Below are positions 44,000 through 52,382 of a stretch of DNA of 64,000 nt, piece after piece. The DNA comes from an uncultured Alphaproteobacteria bacterium (lineage in GTDB: Bacteria; Pseudomonadota; Alphaproteobacteria; Puniceispirillales; UBA1172): positions 1,391,501 to 1,455,500 of the forward strand of contig OY288107.1 of the NCBI GenBank assembly GCA_958431225.1, given 5' to 3'. The notes under the pieces were generated by a model, which ran no database searches, was not told where the DNA came from, and saw only the letters and a list, made by a program, of their open reading frames with translations. Position numbers and translations under genes: made by a program. Position 1 is the first letter of the stretch, and each line of letters starts with the position of its first letter.

Positions 44000-46909
44000 T
44001 TACTTGGTTTTTTTGAAGTTAACTTTTCCGGGGCATGGCGGTCGAGCGCAACTCAGGAATGGTCCGTAAGGTCCGTCGCGTTCAATTAGCCAACCCCCGT
44101 CGCATACTGGGCATGGTAGGTAAGTAGCACCGCAACTGCATTGCAAATCTTCAGAATCTTCGGTTTGTCGCGGTTGTCCGGTTTCGCATTTCGGACAAGC
44201 AGGCAGGAAATTTTCGCAAAGTTTATACTCACAACGATACCAAATGCGCCCATCTTTTTGGGCTTTGATCTTGAGTAACCGTCCGCCACATTCGCCGCAT
44301 TTATGATCTTCTTCATCGGCATCATCGTCATGCGCTATGTCGTATTCGGGGTCATTTTTTAACTCGGTCACAAACGCCGAAGGATGCGCTTTTGAAGCTA
44401 AGATAGTCAGCGATTCCCGCGCGCGCGTCATAGCAACATACATCACCCGCCTCTCCTCACTATGCGGATGCACCTCCTCTTTTGCAGAAACTAAAGAAAG
44501 TAGAGCGTCATCGTTGATTTCACTAGGGAATCCTTTTCTACCATTACCGCCCCTATCGGCATTCAACAAGATGACGTGATCCGCTTCCAATCCCTTTGAT
44601 CCATGAATCGTTTTGAAGTCAATTTGCAGATTCGGAAACCGCCTACGCAAAGATAGCAAATCTAGTTTAGGGACACTATAACGCCTCAGCAAAAACACGC
44701 TTGCACGTTTATTATCCACCTCCGCTTGGGCGGATAATTTTTTCAACACCTCCATAATTTTGCGCTCGCCATTATCCTCCACAGAAATAATTTTGATAGC
44801 TGGTTTAGTGGTCGTGCTATTTGAAACAATCTCTTTTTCAATCTGCTCAGGATTTTCCAAAACAAATTTACGCGCCGCGAAAGCGATCTTATCAACCGAA
44901 CGAAAAGTGCGCCCTAAATCAACCTCACGCACCCCTGCCGCGCCATCAAAACTACCGCCAAATTCAGCACCAAAATCACGCATCAGATGAACATCCGCGC
45001 CGGCAAAACGGAAAATTGATTGCCAATCATCCCCCACGGCAAAAATACGGATTTGCGGATGCTGTGCCTTAAGTGCCTTGATTAACCGCGCCTGACTTTG
45101 GGTCATATCCTGAAATTCATCAATCAAAATATGACGGAAGGGGCTGATATATTTCTCCGCCTCCACATACCCCGCCGCCCGCGAAAGCATATCTTCAAAA
45201 TCAATTTTTTCACCTAGGCGTTTTTTATATTCTGCTAACACGTACTCAAATATTCTGAGGAACGCCCGCCCACGTTCGCCTAAATTCAACGCTTCTGCCC
45301 TCCCCTCACAATCCTCAATAGTGTAGTTACCGCTTTTGAATTTTTTCAAAAATCCCGCAAGCAGTCTCGTCAGACTATCAACGCGCCCCTTTTTAACGAT
45401 GTCATCATATATTTTTTCCTGTGGGCGCGTTTTAAAAGTAACCCCATGGGGCGCAAGCCTTTCTCGCAATATCGTCTGCCAATTCGCATCCTGTAATTCA
45501 TCGCTAAACGTCTCAACTAAATGCGTTTCATATTCGGCATGGATGCCTCGTTTCCATTTGATGCCCTCAAGATATTCTTTGCGATCTATATAGGGGGCTG
45601 TTCTCCACTTCTTCATATTATTCTCTTCCCCTTTTGGACGGCGCACGCCAAAATGTTCAATATAGATGCCGTATTCGGGCAGAAAAAAGTCGGGTTGATA
45701 AATGCGCTTTCCATTCGCAGGAATCTTATGTTCATAGGGTTTTTCATATTTATATTCTATGCTGTTTTGATAAAGCCAATTTGCGATTTTTAATTCTTCG
45801 TAGCTATTGACACTTTCGCCTTGAAGTGTGCGGAGGTCTTGGTCTGCCATGTAATCATAGTATTCGCGTTTTGTTTTGAAATCCCATTCCGTCTTCGGCA
45901 TGGTGCGGTAATGCGCGAACCACGTAATAACATATATGGATACTTCGGCGACGTGATGAACTAAATAGGTCAGAATTTCTTTGATGAAACTCTCGCGGAC
46001 GAAATTATCTTTTGCTTCCTCCGCCACTACCGGCTTGCTTCCCTCAACTTTGCCGATGATGTGATTGCCGAGACCGTGGAATGTGGATGCTTCAATCGGC
46101 ACACCGTGTTTTTTAAGCCGTTCGGTCATCTCGCCCGCGGCTTTTTTCGCAAACGCGAGGAGCAAAATTTCTTCAGGCGCGCGAATCTCGGCTTTCACAA
46201 GATAGCTCGCTTTCGTTGCTATGACGCTGGTTTTTCCTGAACCTGCGCCGGCTAAAACTAGGGTTGCGTCTTCATCAACCACTACGGCGAGGCGTTGTTC
46301 TTTGGTTAGGGGTTGGCTTTCTATGGTGTCGAAAAATTCTTTCCATTGCTCCAATTCTGCCGAAACGAATTTTTCGATGGCTTTATCGCGTGCGGCTTTT
46401 GGGTCGGCGGTGAATTTGCGAATCGGGGCGATTTTTTTCATTTCTGCCGCGCCCACCGCCTCGTGCGACAGTTTCGACAGCACGCCCACATCAAGCGCTC
46501 GTGCCTCCGTCAGCAATGGTTCTATCAGGCACGCCGCCGGATAAGATGTCGGTTCCGCCAATTCGCGCAGTTCAGCAAGCAGGCGGTCAATGCGCGGACG
46601 CGCTGATTCCAAAGCCTCTAAGGTGATGCGAATCCATGCTTCGTTAATATGCGCGGCAAATGGCGCGATTTCCCCGCCCCGCGCGCCTTTCAGCACAATA
46701 TCCGCCGCATCCGCCACCGGCACCACCAAGCGCGCTGCCAACACACCCCGCCGCATTGAAGGCGCGGCACTGACCGCTTGCAGCGATATGACCTCAATCC
46801 CGCGTCGCCGCAATACCCGCAACGAGCTGCCATCAAACTCCACCGCTTTGGCAGTCAAACCAAAGGGATTCACCAAAAATCCAATCAGGGGGCGTTGTTC
46901 TAATCGCAT
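44000..46909 (-). CDS. UvrD/HelD-like superfamily 1 helicase with nuclease-like insert and zinc ribbons
   Basis: This 969-residue helicase has a HelD (helicase IV)-like N-terminal region, Walker A LVLAGAGSGKTS near residue 226, and Walker B ILIDEFQDMTQSQ. GDDWQSIFRFAGAD and YVAMTRARESL are further helicase motifs. Between motifs Ia and II is a segment (YEELKIANWLYQNSIEYKYE to YQPDFFLPEYGIYIEHFG) that has the PD-(D/E)xK nuclease layout but ends in E-x-H instead of E-x-K. The last about 110 residues hold several zinc-ribbon CxxC pairs (CGECGG, CPKCETG, CPVCDGG). The ATG at 46909 has GGAG ten bases upstream. It is probably a DNA-repair helicase; its exact role is unknown. Confidence 0.88.
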   Translation of the reverse strand: MRLEQRPLIGFLVNPFGLTAKAVEFDGSSLRVLRRRGIEVISLQAVSAAPSMRRGVLAARLVVPVADAADIVLKGARGGEIAPFAAHINEAWIRITLEALESARPRIDRLLAELRELAEPTSYPAACLIEPLLTEARALDVGVLSKLSHEAVGAAEMKKIAPIRKFTADPKAARDKAIEKFVSAELEQWKEFFDTIESQPLTKEQRLAVVVDEDATLVLAGAGSGKTSVIATKASYLVKAEIRAPEEILLLAFAKKAAGEMTERLKKHGVPIEASTFHGLGNHIIGKVEGSKPVVAEEAKDNFVRESFIKEILTYLVHHVAEVSIYVITWFAHYRTMPKTEWDFKTKREYYDYMADQDLRTLQGESVNSYEELKIANWLYQNSIEYKYEKPYEHKIPANGKRIYQPDFFLPEYGIYIEHFGVRRPKGEENNMKKWRTAPYIDRKEYLEGIKWKRGIHAEYETHLVETFSDELQDANWQTILRERLAPHGVTFKTRPQEKIYDDIVKKGRVDSLTRLLAGFLKKFKSGNYTIEDCEGRAEALNLGERGRAFLRIFEYVLAEYKKRLGEKIDFEDMLSRAAGYVEAEKYISPFRHILIDEFQDMTQSQARLIKALKAQHPQIRIFAVGDDWQSIFRFAGADVHLMRDFGAEFGGSFDGAAGVREVDLGRTFRSVDKIAFAARKFVLENPEQIEKEIVSNSTTTKPAIKIISVEDNGERKIMEVLKKLSAQAEVDNKRASVFLLRRYSVPKLDLLSLRRRFPNLQIDFKTIHGSKGLEADHVILLNADRGGNGRKGFPSEINDDALLSLVSAKEEVHPHSEERRVMYVAMTRARESLTILASKAHPSAFVTELKNDPEYDIAHDDDADEEDHKCGECGGRLLKIKAQKDGRIWYRCEYKLCENFLPACPKCETGQPRQTEDSEDLQCSCGATYLPCPVCDGGWLIERDGPYGPFLSCARPPCPGKVNFKKTK

Positions 46910-46981
46910 CAAACCGCACTCCATCCTTGCATTTCCGCGCATTATACACCACATCCTGCCTTAAGGCAATTTATCCGTCTT

Positions 46982-47010
46982 TTGGGTTGATTGTTGCATA
47001 GAACTATGCT
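46982..47010 (+). promoter_or_regulatory. Candidate promoter upstream of carD
   Basis: TTGGGT (46982-46987) and TATGCT (47005-47010) are spaced 17 bases apart, about 170 bases before the carD ATG, giving a long leader. The -10-like TATGCTAAAG resembles the acnA candidate. The -35 is poor. No terminator-like hairpin is evident in the leader. Confidence 0.3.
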
Positions 47011-47037
47011 AAAGTGCGTCCTACGAATTGAGTATGT

Positions 47038-47080
47038 TTCGTAAATCGCGTTGGTTGGAAAATGACCCCCATTTTACGAA
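47038..47080. promoter_or_regulatory. Inverted repeat TTCGTAAA / TTTACGAA in the carD leader
   Basis: Perfect 8-base arms at 47038-47045 and 47073-47080 are separated by 27 bases and lie downstream of the candidate carD promoter. The spacing suits two half-sites for a regulator or an mRNA hairpin. No T-run follows the second arm, so it is not a standard terminator. Function is unknown. Confidence 0.5.
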
Positions 47081-47180
47081 TTTGGTGGTGCGTTTTTCTA
47101 TTTTTTAATCTTACGCGAGGCTGAAAGGCACGATTTAATTACGATTTAACGATACTCTAAAAATAAGTGAGGGAGTAGAA

Positions 47181-47702
47181 ATGGCAACGAAGAAAAAACC
47201 ACAAAAGACCGATGCGGTGGAATTCAACATCAATGATTTTGTCGTCTATCCGACCCACGGCGTTGGGCGGATTTTGGGGACGGAGAAGCAGGATATTGCT
47301 GGTTTCAAAGCGGATGTTTTGATTGTTCGGTTTGAGCAGGACCGCATGACTTTACGTGTGCCTTTGGAAAAGGCGCGCAGTTTGGGTTTGCGGACACTTT
47401 CGTCCAAAAAACAAATGGATGAGGCGATTTCCACGCTCAAAGGCAAGGCGAAATCGCGCCGTGATATGTGGTCAAAACGCGCCAAAGTCTATGATGATAA
47501 AATTCGCTCCGGCGACCCGGTATCCATTGCCGAGGTCGTGCGCGATTTGCGGCGCCGCGAAAATCAGACCGAACAATCCTACAGCGAACGTCAAATGTAT
47601 CAGGCGGCACTGGAACGGTTGGCGCGCGAATTCGCGGCGATTGAACAAATTGATCAATCGGCGGCGGCGGATAAGTTGGAATATCTGATGGATGTTGCGT
47701 AA
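47181..47702 (+). CDS. carD: CarD family transcriptional regulator
   Basis: CarD (CdnL) binds RNA polymerase beta and stabilises the open promoter complex. The 173-residue protein has the RNA-polymerase-interacting Tudor-like domain (about residues 13-75), with FVVYPTHGVGRILG and VRFEQDRMTLRVPLEKA typical of the family. A C-terminal helical DNA-binding domain follows (RRDMWSKRAKVYDDKI and SYSERQMYQAALERLA). A good ribosome binding site (gagggagtag) precedes the ATG. The long 271-base upstream gap carries a candidate promoter and inverted repeat. Confidence 0.95.
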   Translation: MATKKKPQKTDAVEFNINDFVVYPTHGVGRILGTEKQDIAGFKADVLIVRFEQDRMTLRVPLEKARSLGLRTLSSKKQMDEAISTLKGKAKSRRDMWSKRAKVYDDKIRSGDPVSIAEVVRDLRRRENQTEQSYSERQMYQAALERLAREFAAIEQIDQSAAADKLEYLMDVA

Positions 47703-47730
47703 GTATCTCATTGAGAGGCGCGAACATCTG

Positions 47731-48684
47731 ATGCGTTCATCCAAAGACCAAAATCGTTTGCATCCGCCGCTTAATCCTTACGCGCGCCATCACGTGGAAA
47801 CGGGCGATGGGCATAGGCTTTATGTGGAAGAATGTGGCAATGAGGCGGGCTTGCCGGTGGTGTTTTTGCATGGCGGTCCGGGTTCGTGCGTGTCGGGATT
47901 GCATCGGCGTTTTTTTGACCCGGCGCGGTTTCGGACGATTTTATTTGACCAGCGCGGATGCGGTCAGTCGCGCCCTTTCGCCAGTCTAGATAACAACACC
48001 ACCGACCATCTCATCGCCGATATTGAACGCATCCGCACGCATTTAGGCATTGAAAAATGGCTAGTTTTCGGCGGTTCGTGGGGTTCAACTTTAGGTCTAA
48101 TTTATGGAATTAGACACCGCGAGCGTTGTTTAGGTTTTTGCTTGCGCGGGGTATTTTTAGGCACGCGCGCGGAAATTGATTGGTTCCTATATGAGATGCG
48201 GCGGTTCTACCCGGAGGCGTGGCAGAGATTTGCCGAGTTCTTACCCGCAGAGGAGCGCGGCGATTTGTTAGCGGGGTATCGGCGGCGGTTGCAGGATGAT
48301 GGTGCGGCGGCAGAGGCGGCGGCGGTGCATTGGCTGGCGTATGAAAATTCCTGCGCGACCTTAAAAGCAGATTTGCGCGATGGTAGCGGCGGTCTGGCTT
48401 TGAGCCTAGCGCGCATTGAAGCGCATTATTTTCACCACGAATGCTTTTTGCCGAATAACTATATTTTTGATAATATCGCGCATTTGGAATCTACGCCAGC
48501 GGTGGTGGTGCAAGGGCGCTATGATATCATCTGCCCGCCCTTTACGGCGTCAGATCTGGTGGCGCGGTGGGGTTCAAGCCGTTTGGTGATGGCGGATGAT
48601 TCGGGACATTCGGCGTTTGAGGCGGGGATTCAATCGCGCTTGCTAGACGGGCTTGATGCGTTGTATAATGAACTGACAACATAG
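47731..48684 (+). CDS. pip: Prolyl aminopeptidase
   Basis: A 317-residue alpha/beta hydrolase that removes N-terminal proline from peptides. The oxyanion motif VVFLHGGPGSCVSG is present, and the nucleophile serine is in GGSWGSTLGL. The family signature DQRGCGQSRPFASLDNN and the histidine region ADDSGHSAFEAG also match prolyl iminopeptidase. The ATG at 47731 follows gagaggcg; a longer in-frame start at 47692 would overlap carD. It is encoded directly behind carD and before xseB. Confidence 0.92.
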   Translation: MRSSKDQNRLHPPLNPYARHHVETGDGHRLYVEECGNEAGLPVVFLHGGPGSCVSGLHRRFFDPARFRTILFDQRGCGQSRPFASLDNNTTDHLIADIERIRTHLGIEKWLVFGGSWGSTLGLIYGIRHRERCLGFCLRGVFLGTRAEIDWFLYEMRRFYPEAWQRFAEFLPAEERGDLLAGYRRRLQDDGAAAEAAAVHWLAYENSCATLKADLRDGSGGLALSLARIEAHYFHHECFLPNNYIFDNIAHLESTPAVVVQGRYDIICPPFTASDLVARWGSSRLVMADDSGHSAFEAGIQSRLLDGLDALYNELTT

Positions 48685-48699
48685 AAGGAGACGCGAGCG

Positions 48700-48948
48700 A
48701 TGACGAAAGCAGCAAATGAAATGAGTTTTGAAGAAGCCTTGGGCGAACTGGAAACCATAGTGAATAAACTGGAACAGGGCGAGGTATCGTTGGATGACGC
48801 GGTGAAGGCGTATGAGCGTGGCACGGAATTGAAACAGCATTGCCAAAAACGTTTGGATGATGCCAAGATGCGCGTTGATGAAATCAGGGCGGAGAAGGGT
48901 GCGCCCGAAGCCACTGGCACCGAAGATTTTGACGAGTCAATGCTTTAA
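48700..48948 (+). CDS. xseB: Exodeoxyribonuclease VII small subunit
   Basis: XseB is the small helical subunit of exonuclease VII, which degrades single-stranded DNA with XseA. The 82-residue protein has the family core MSFEEALGELETIVNKLEQG and SLDDAVKAYERGTELKQHC. The ribosome binding site gaaggag is eight bases upstream. The TAATG overlap with ispA places it at the head of an isoprenoid operon, the common arrangement in proteobacteria. Confidence 0.96.
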   Translation: MTKAANEMSFEEALGELETIVNKLEQGEVSLDDAVKAYERGTELKQHCQKRLDDAKMRVDEIRAEKGAPEATGTEDFDESML

Positions 48949-49862
48949 TGTCGGGACAAGATATATCCGCGCTGATGGGCGAAGTGGGGGCGCGGATTGA
49001 TTCCACATTAGACTCAATTTTAGAACAAGAAAAAACCAACGGCGCACCGCCGCGCTTGGTTGAAGCAATGGCGTATGCGGTGCTAGGCGGCGGCAAGCGC
49101 GTGCGAGGATTTTTGGTTTATAGCGCCGCGCAGCTGTTGGGGGGCGCGCCGGGGGCATCAAATGAAGATGCGCTGTTGCGGTTAGGGGCAGGGTATGAAT
49201 GTCTGCACGGCTATTCGTTAATCCACGATGATCTACCATCAATGGACAACGCAGAAACCCGCCGAGGCAAACCCGCCTGCCACATCAAATATGGCGAAAA
49301 TCTGGCGATTCTAGCGGGTGATGCGCTACAAGCGTTAGCGTTCAATTTGATGGCAGAAGCGGGAGCAGAGTTTGCAGCTGACCTTGCAAAAGCATCAGGC
49401 GCAAGCGGCATGGTAGGCGGACAAGTATTAGATTTAGAATCCGAGACGCGAGACTTTACTGAAGCGGAGGTACAAAAAATGCAAGCCATGAAAACCGGCG
49501 CACTAATTCGTGGGGCAGTAGTAGCAGGCGGCAGATTCGGTGGCGGACGGGGCGGCGGCGATGCAACAGAATTATCAACATTAGAACAATATGGGAAATT
49601 ATTAGGAAGGGCGTTCCAAATAACCGACGACCTATTAGATATAGAAGGCGAAGCAGGGGCAATAGGCAAACCCAAAAACCAAGACGCAACAGCCGGCAAA
49701 GCCACCCTAATAACCCATCTAGGAATCGAACCCGCCCGCGCCGAGGCAAAAAAAGCCATAGCGCGCGCAAAATCCACCCTAAATAACCTACCAAAAACCA
49801 ACAAAAAATGGCACCAAACATTAGAGGAGTTAGCAGATTATGTCATTACCAGAAAACACTGA
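48948..49862 (+). CDS. ispA: Farnesyl diphosphate synthase family prenyltransferase
   Basis: IspA joins IPP to allylic diphosphates to make farnesyl diphosphate. The 304-residue protein carries the first aspartate-rich motif in SLIHDDLPSMDNAETRRGKP and the second in QITDDLLDIEGEAG. The fifth position before the first motif is a Tyr/Ser pair, typical of a chain length near C15. Codon choice turns A/C-rich in the last third. It overlaps the Sel1 gene downstream by 23 bases. In most alphaproteobacteria dxs follows ispA directly; here it is displaced by about 4 kb. Confidence 0.94.
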   Translation: MSGQDISALMGEVGARIDSTLDSILEQEKTNGAPPRLVEAMAYAVLGGGKRVRGFLVYSAAQLLGGAPGASNEDALLRLGAGYECLHGYSLIHDDLPSMDNAETRRGKPACHIKYGENLAILAGDALQALAFNLMAEAGAEFAADLAKASGASGMVGGQVLDLESETRDFTEAEVQKMQAMKTGALIRGAVVAGGRFGGGRGGGDATELSTLEQYGKLLGRAFQITDDLLDIEGEAGAIGKPKNQDATAGKATLITHLGIEPARAEAKKAIARAKSTLNNLPKTNKKWHQTLEELADYVITRKH

Positions 49863-50409
49863 ATTGGGGGACGCGATGGAAGCCTATCTTGCTGGCGATA
49901 CTGCCGCAGCCTTTGATAAATTCATCCGCCTAGCCGAACAAGAAAACCTCATAGCGCAATATTGCGTGGCTTGGATGTATTATACCGGCAAAGGCGCTGA
50001 GCATAATTTTGAGAAAGCGGCGGAGTGGTTTCACCGCGCCGCAGGATACGGACACGATTTCTCACAATCGATGTTAGGCGAGATGTATGGCGAAGGCAAA
50101 GGCGTCGCCAAAGACTATGCAGAGTCAGCAAAATGGCTACGCATCGCGGCAGAAAAGGGGATCGTAGTCGCTCAATATAATCTGGGGATAATGTACGAAA
50201 ACGGCTCAGGCGTACGCAAAAACAAATGCCGCGCCTATATGTTATATAGTATAGCCGCCGCTCAAGATTTCAAAAAAGGACAAAAACTCCGCAAAAAACT
50301 AGCAGCCGACATGACTCCCACACAAATCAAAGTAGCCGAGCAAATGGCAGAAAAATGCCGCGAGCGAAATTATATGCGAAATCACATGCACTACTCCCGG
50401 CGATTTTGA
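49840..50409 (+). CDS. Sel1-repeat protein, 189 residues
   Basis: A small cytoplasmic protein with no signal peptide, made of about three 36-residue Sel1 repeats (YCVAWMYYTGKGAEHNFEKA, SMLGEMYGEGKGVAKDYAES, YNLGIMYENGSGVRKNKCRA). An N-terminal helical cap and a C-terminal cap of the DMTPTQIKVAEQMAEKCRER type follow the general pattern. Sel1 repeats are TPR-like scaffolds that bind other proteins. The start overlaps the ispA end and has gaggag 12 bases upstream inside ispA, so it is coupled to the isoprenoid operon. The tail MTPxQIxxAEqMxEK is shared with the other Sel1 proteins in this region. Confidence 0.85.
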   Translation: MSLPENTELGDAMEAYLAGDTAAAFDKFIRLAEQENLIAQYCVAWMYYTGKGAEHNFEKAAEWFHRAAGYGHDFSQSMLGEMYGEGKGVAKDYAESAKWLRIAAEKGIVVAQYNLGIMYENGSGVRKNKCRAYMLYSIAAAQDFKKGQKLRKKLAADMTPTQIKVAEQMAEKCRERNYMRNHMHYSRRF

Positions 50410-50464
50410 ACAAGGCGCGCGGGGATGAAACGGGGGAGGTTTTTGGGTGTGGCGCGTTGGCGGC

Positions 50465-50926
50465 GGTGATTCGGGTAGGGTGTTGGTGGTGCGTTGGCTC
50501 TGGGCGGGCGTTGGCGGTGCGTTGGCGGCGGTGATTCGGGTAGGGCGCGGTGCGTTGGCGCGGGGCGGGCGTTAGCGGTGCTGATTCGGGTGGGGCGTTA
50601 GCGGTGCTGATTCGGGTGGGGTGTTGGTGGTGCGTTGGCTCTGGGCGGGCGTTAGCGGTGGCGGTGATTCGGGTAGGGTGCTGGTGGTGCGTTGGCGTTG
50701 CTGATTCGGGTTGAGGGCTGATTCGGGTAGGGTGCTGGTGGTGCGTTGGCGGCGGCGGCGGCGCTGATTCGGGTAGGGTGCTGGTGGCGCGGTGGCGGTG
50801 GCGGTGGTGATTCGGGTAGGGTGCTGGTGCGTTGGCGGGCGTTGGGGGTGATTCGGGTAAGGATTTGGCGTTGGCGGTGGCGGCGGTGTTTGGGGATTAT
50901 ATTGTTGCGGGGGAGTGCTGATTCGG
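50465..50926. repeat. GATTCGG minisatellite, forward-oriented arm
   Basis: Eleven copies of GATTCGG occur in this stretch (first at 50468, last at 50920), mostly as tgattcgggtagggtg followed by G/T-rich ctggtggtgcgttggcg. Distances between copies run roughly 17 to 70 bases, so the array is degenerate. No credible gene overlaps it. The strand is strongly G-rich. Confidence 0.9.
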
Positions 50927-50935
50927 ACAAAAACC

Positions 50936-51024
50936 GCGAATCACCCGAATCAGCCGAATCAGTCGAATCAGCCAAAAAACCCCGAATCACCCGAATCAGC
51001 TAAAAACTCCGAATCACCCGAATC
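50936..51024. repeat. GATTCGG minisatellite, inverted arm with 9-bp periodicity
   Basis: Six copies of CCGAATC, the reverse complement of the core, fall at 50945, 50954, 50982, 50991, 51009 and 51018, several exactly nine bases apart as aatcacccg. Degenerate copies lie at 50936 and 50963. The strand switches from G-rich to C-rich at about 50930, giving the whole array an inverted symmetry that could form a long cruciform or foldback. Confidence 0.9.
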
Positions 51025-51027
51025 AGT

Positions 51028-51141
51028 CAAAAACATGAGGCACCAAAGCCCCATAGGAAGAGGCATTTGCCGTTGAAAAACGGATTTAGCATCGCTTGCT
51101 CAGGAACATTTAAGCACCCATCACTTCTTGAGGCGGGCGAG
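51028..51141 (+). pseudogene. Decayed N-terminal fragment of a DUF4917 gene
   Basis: Read in the frame of 51037-51039, the DNA encodes EAPKPHRKRHLPLKNGFSIA followed by CSGTFKHPSLLE. This aligns with the start of the intact downstream protein, EDSKAFRERHLLLGNGFSIA then CDSRFDYRSLLQ. The fragment has no start codon in frame, no ribosome binding site, and passes into G/T-rich repeat sequence at its 3' end. It is best explained as a partial duplicate of the following gene. Confidence 0.85.
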
Positions 51142-51245
51142 GATTCCGTGCGTGGTGCGGTGGCGGTGGCGGGTTGTATTGTTGCGAGGGAGTGCTGATT
51201 CGGGTAGGGTGTCGGGGTATGGCTTATTATCATGAAGGATGAGAT

Positions 51246-52277
51246 ATGGTTAAAGTGCTTACATTTGACAAGGCGATAGAGGATTCCAAAGCCTTCAGGG
51301 AGAGACACTTACTATTGGGCAACGGATTTAGTATCGCGTGCGATTCAAGATTTGACTACAGATCATTGCTTCAGAAAGCAAAATCTTCTAATGCATTTTC
51401 TAAGAGGAATAATATTCCCAAAGTATTTACGAAGATGCAAACTAAAGACTTTGAGCAAGTAATTAAAATTCTGGAAGATGCGTCCAAGGTATCAAAGATT
51501 TACAACAAGTCTAGCCCTTATGCTGTTAAAATGATAAAGGATGCAAAAGCCCTCAAGAATATATTAATTGGGACAATCGTCAGTACGCATCCAGATACTC
51601 CACAAGCGATTGATTCTAATAAATTTGCAGATTGTCGAGAATTCTTAAAATATTTTCTCAGAGACGAGGAGATGGGTGGTGGCGAGATCTACACTTTAAA
51701 TTATGACTTTCTCTTGTACTGGGCACGGGTGCATGAGCGTCCACGTCTTGGTAATGATGGGTTTGGACGCAAAAACGGGGCTCTAATTTGGAGCAACGCA
51801 GATCAACAGACAGTTCACTATTTACACGGCGCATTACACCTTTATGATGACGGATTTGATTTGTGCAAACACAGTTGGACTCCCGGTAGCCCACTGCGGC
51901 ATCAGGTGCTAAATGCAATATCATCGGACAAATTTCCGTTGTTTGTGGCAGAGGGTAAGAGTGAACAGAAATTATTAAAAATAAAAAACGATGAGTATTT
52001 GCGTCATTGCTATGACAATTTTGTATATTCAATGGGACAACCGAATGACGCTCTTTTCATTTTTGGGCATAGTTTAAAGAACAAGGATAAGCACATATTG
52101 AATTGTATAGCTGAAGGTAAAATCCCTCGAATCTATGTAGACTTGCATGGCAAAGCCACTCTAAAAAGGAACGTGGACAAAATCACATTCGCTATGCGAT
52201 TGAAGGCTCGCCGTCTTAATGGATACCCGCTTGAAGTGAAGTTCTTTGATGCCAAGACTGCGAAAATTTGGGGATAG
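51246..52277 (+). CDS. DUF4917 family protein with SIR2-like motifs
   Basis: A 343-residue protein of DUF4917 type, AT-rich compared with its neighbours. In order it carries an N-terminal nucleotide-loop-like HLLLGNGFSIAC (residues 21-32), then EIYTLNYDFLLYWA, VHYLHGALHLYDDG and FIFGHSLKNKDKHIL. These resemble the GAGxS, TTNYD, LHG and GYSxxDxH elements of SIR2-like NAD-binding domains in anti-phage effectors, but the catalytic NAD chemistry is unproven. No signal peptide. The ATG at 51246 follows a weak gatgag. A decayed partial copy lies just upstream. Confidence 0.75.
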   Translation: MVKVLTFDKAIEDSKAFRERHLLLGNGFSIACDSRFDYRSLLQKAKSSNAFSKRNNIPKVFTKMQTKDFEQVIKILEDASKVSKIYNKSSPYAVKMIKDAKALKNILIGTIVSTHPDTPQAIDSNKFADCREFLKYFLRDEEMGGGEIYTLNYDFLLYWARVHERPRLGNDGFGRKNGALIWSNADQQTVHYLHGALHLYDDGFDLCKHSWTPGSPLRHQVLNAISSDKFPLFVAEGKSEQKLLKIKNDEYLRHCYDNFVYSMGQPNDALFIFGHSLKNKDKHILNCIAEGKIPRIYVDLHGKATLKRNVDKITFAMRLKARRLNGYPLEVKFFDAKTAKIWG

Positions 52278-52382
52278 AGGGTAGGCGAGGTTGGGACACT
52301 CAAAATAGAGACAAATTATGTGATTGCGGAAAAAGCCCAATCTGCGCTAGGTTAGGGGCGTTTTATTTCAAGGAGAAACAGC

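Larger units (their letters stand above)
50901..51203. repeat. 26-bp direct repeat flanking the DUF4917 fragment
   Basis: The 26-base stretches at 50901-50926 and 51178-51203 differ at one position. Each starts attgttgcg and ends in a GATTCGG core. They bracket the inverted arm and the decayed gene fragment, suggesting that an upstream block was duplicated together with the start of the DUF4917 gene. Confidence 0.85.

Noticed and set aside
50465..51024. CRISPR-like array
   Set aside because: The GATTCGG units are short, irregularly spaced, lack uniform spacers, change orientation midway and have no cas genes nearby; it is a minisatellite.
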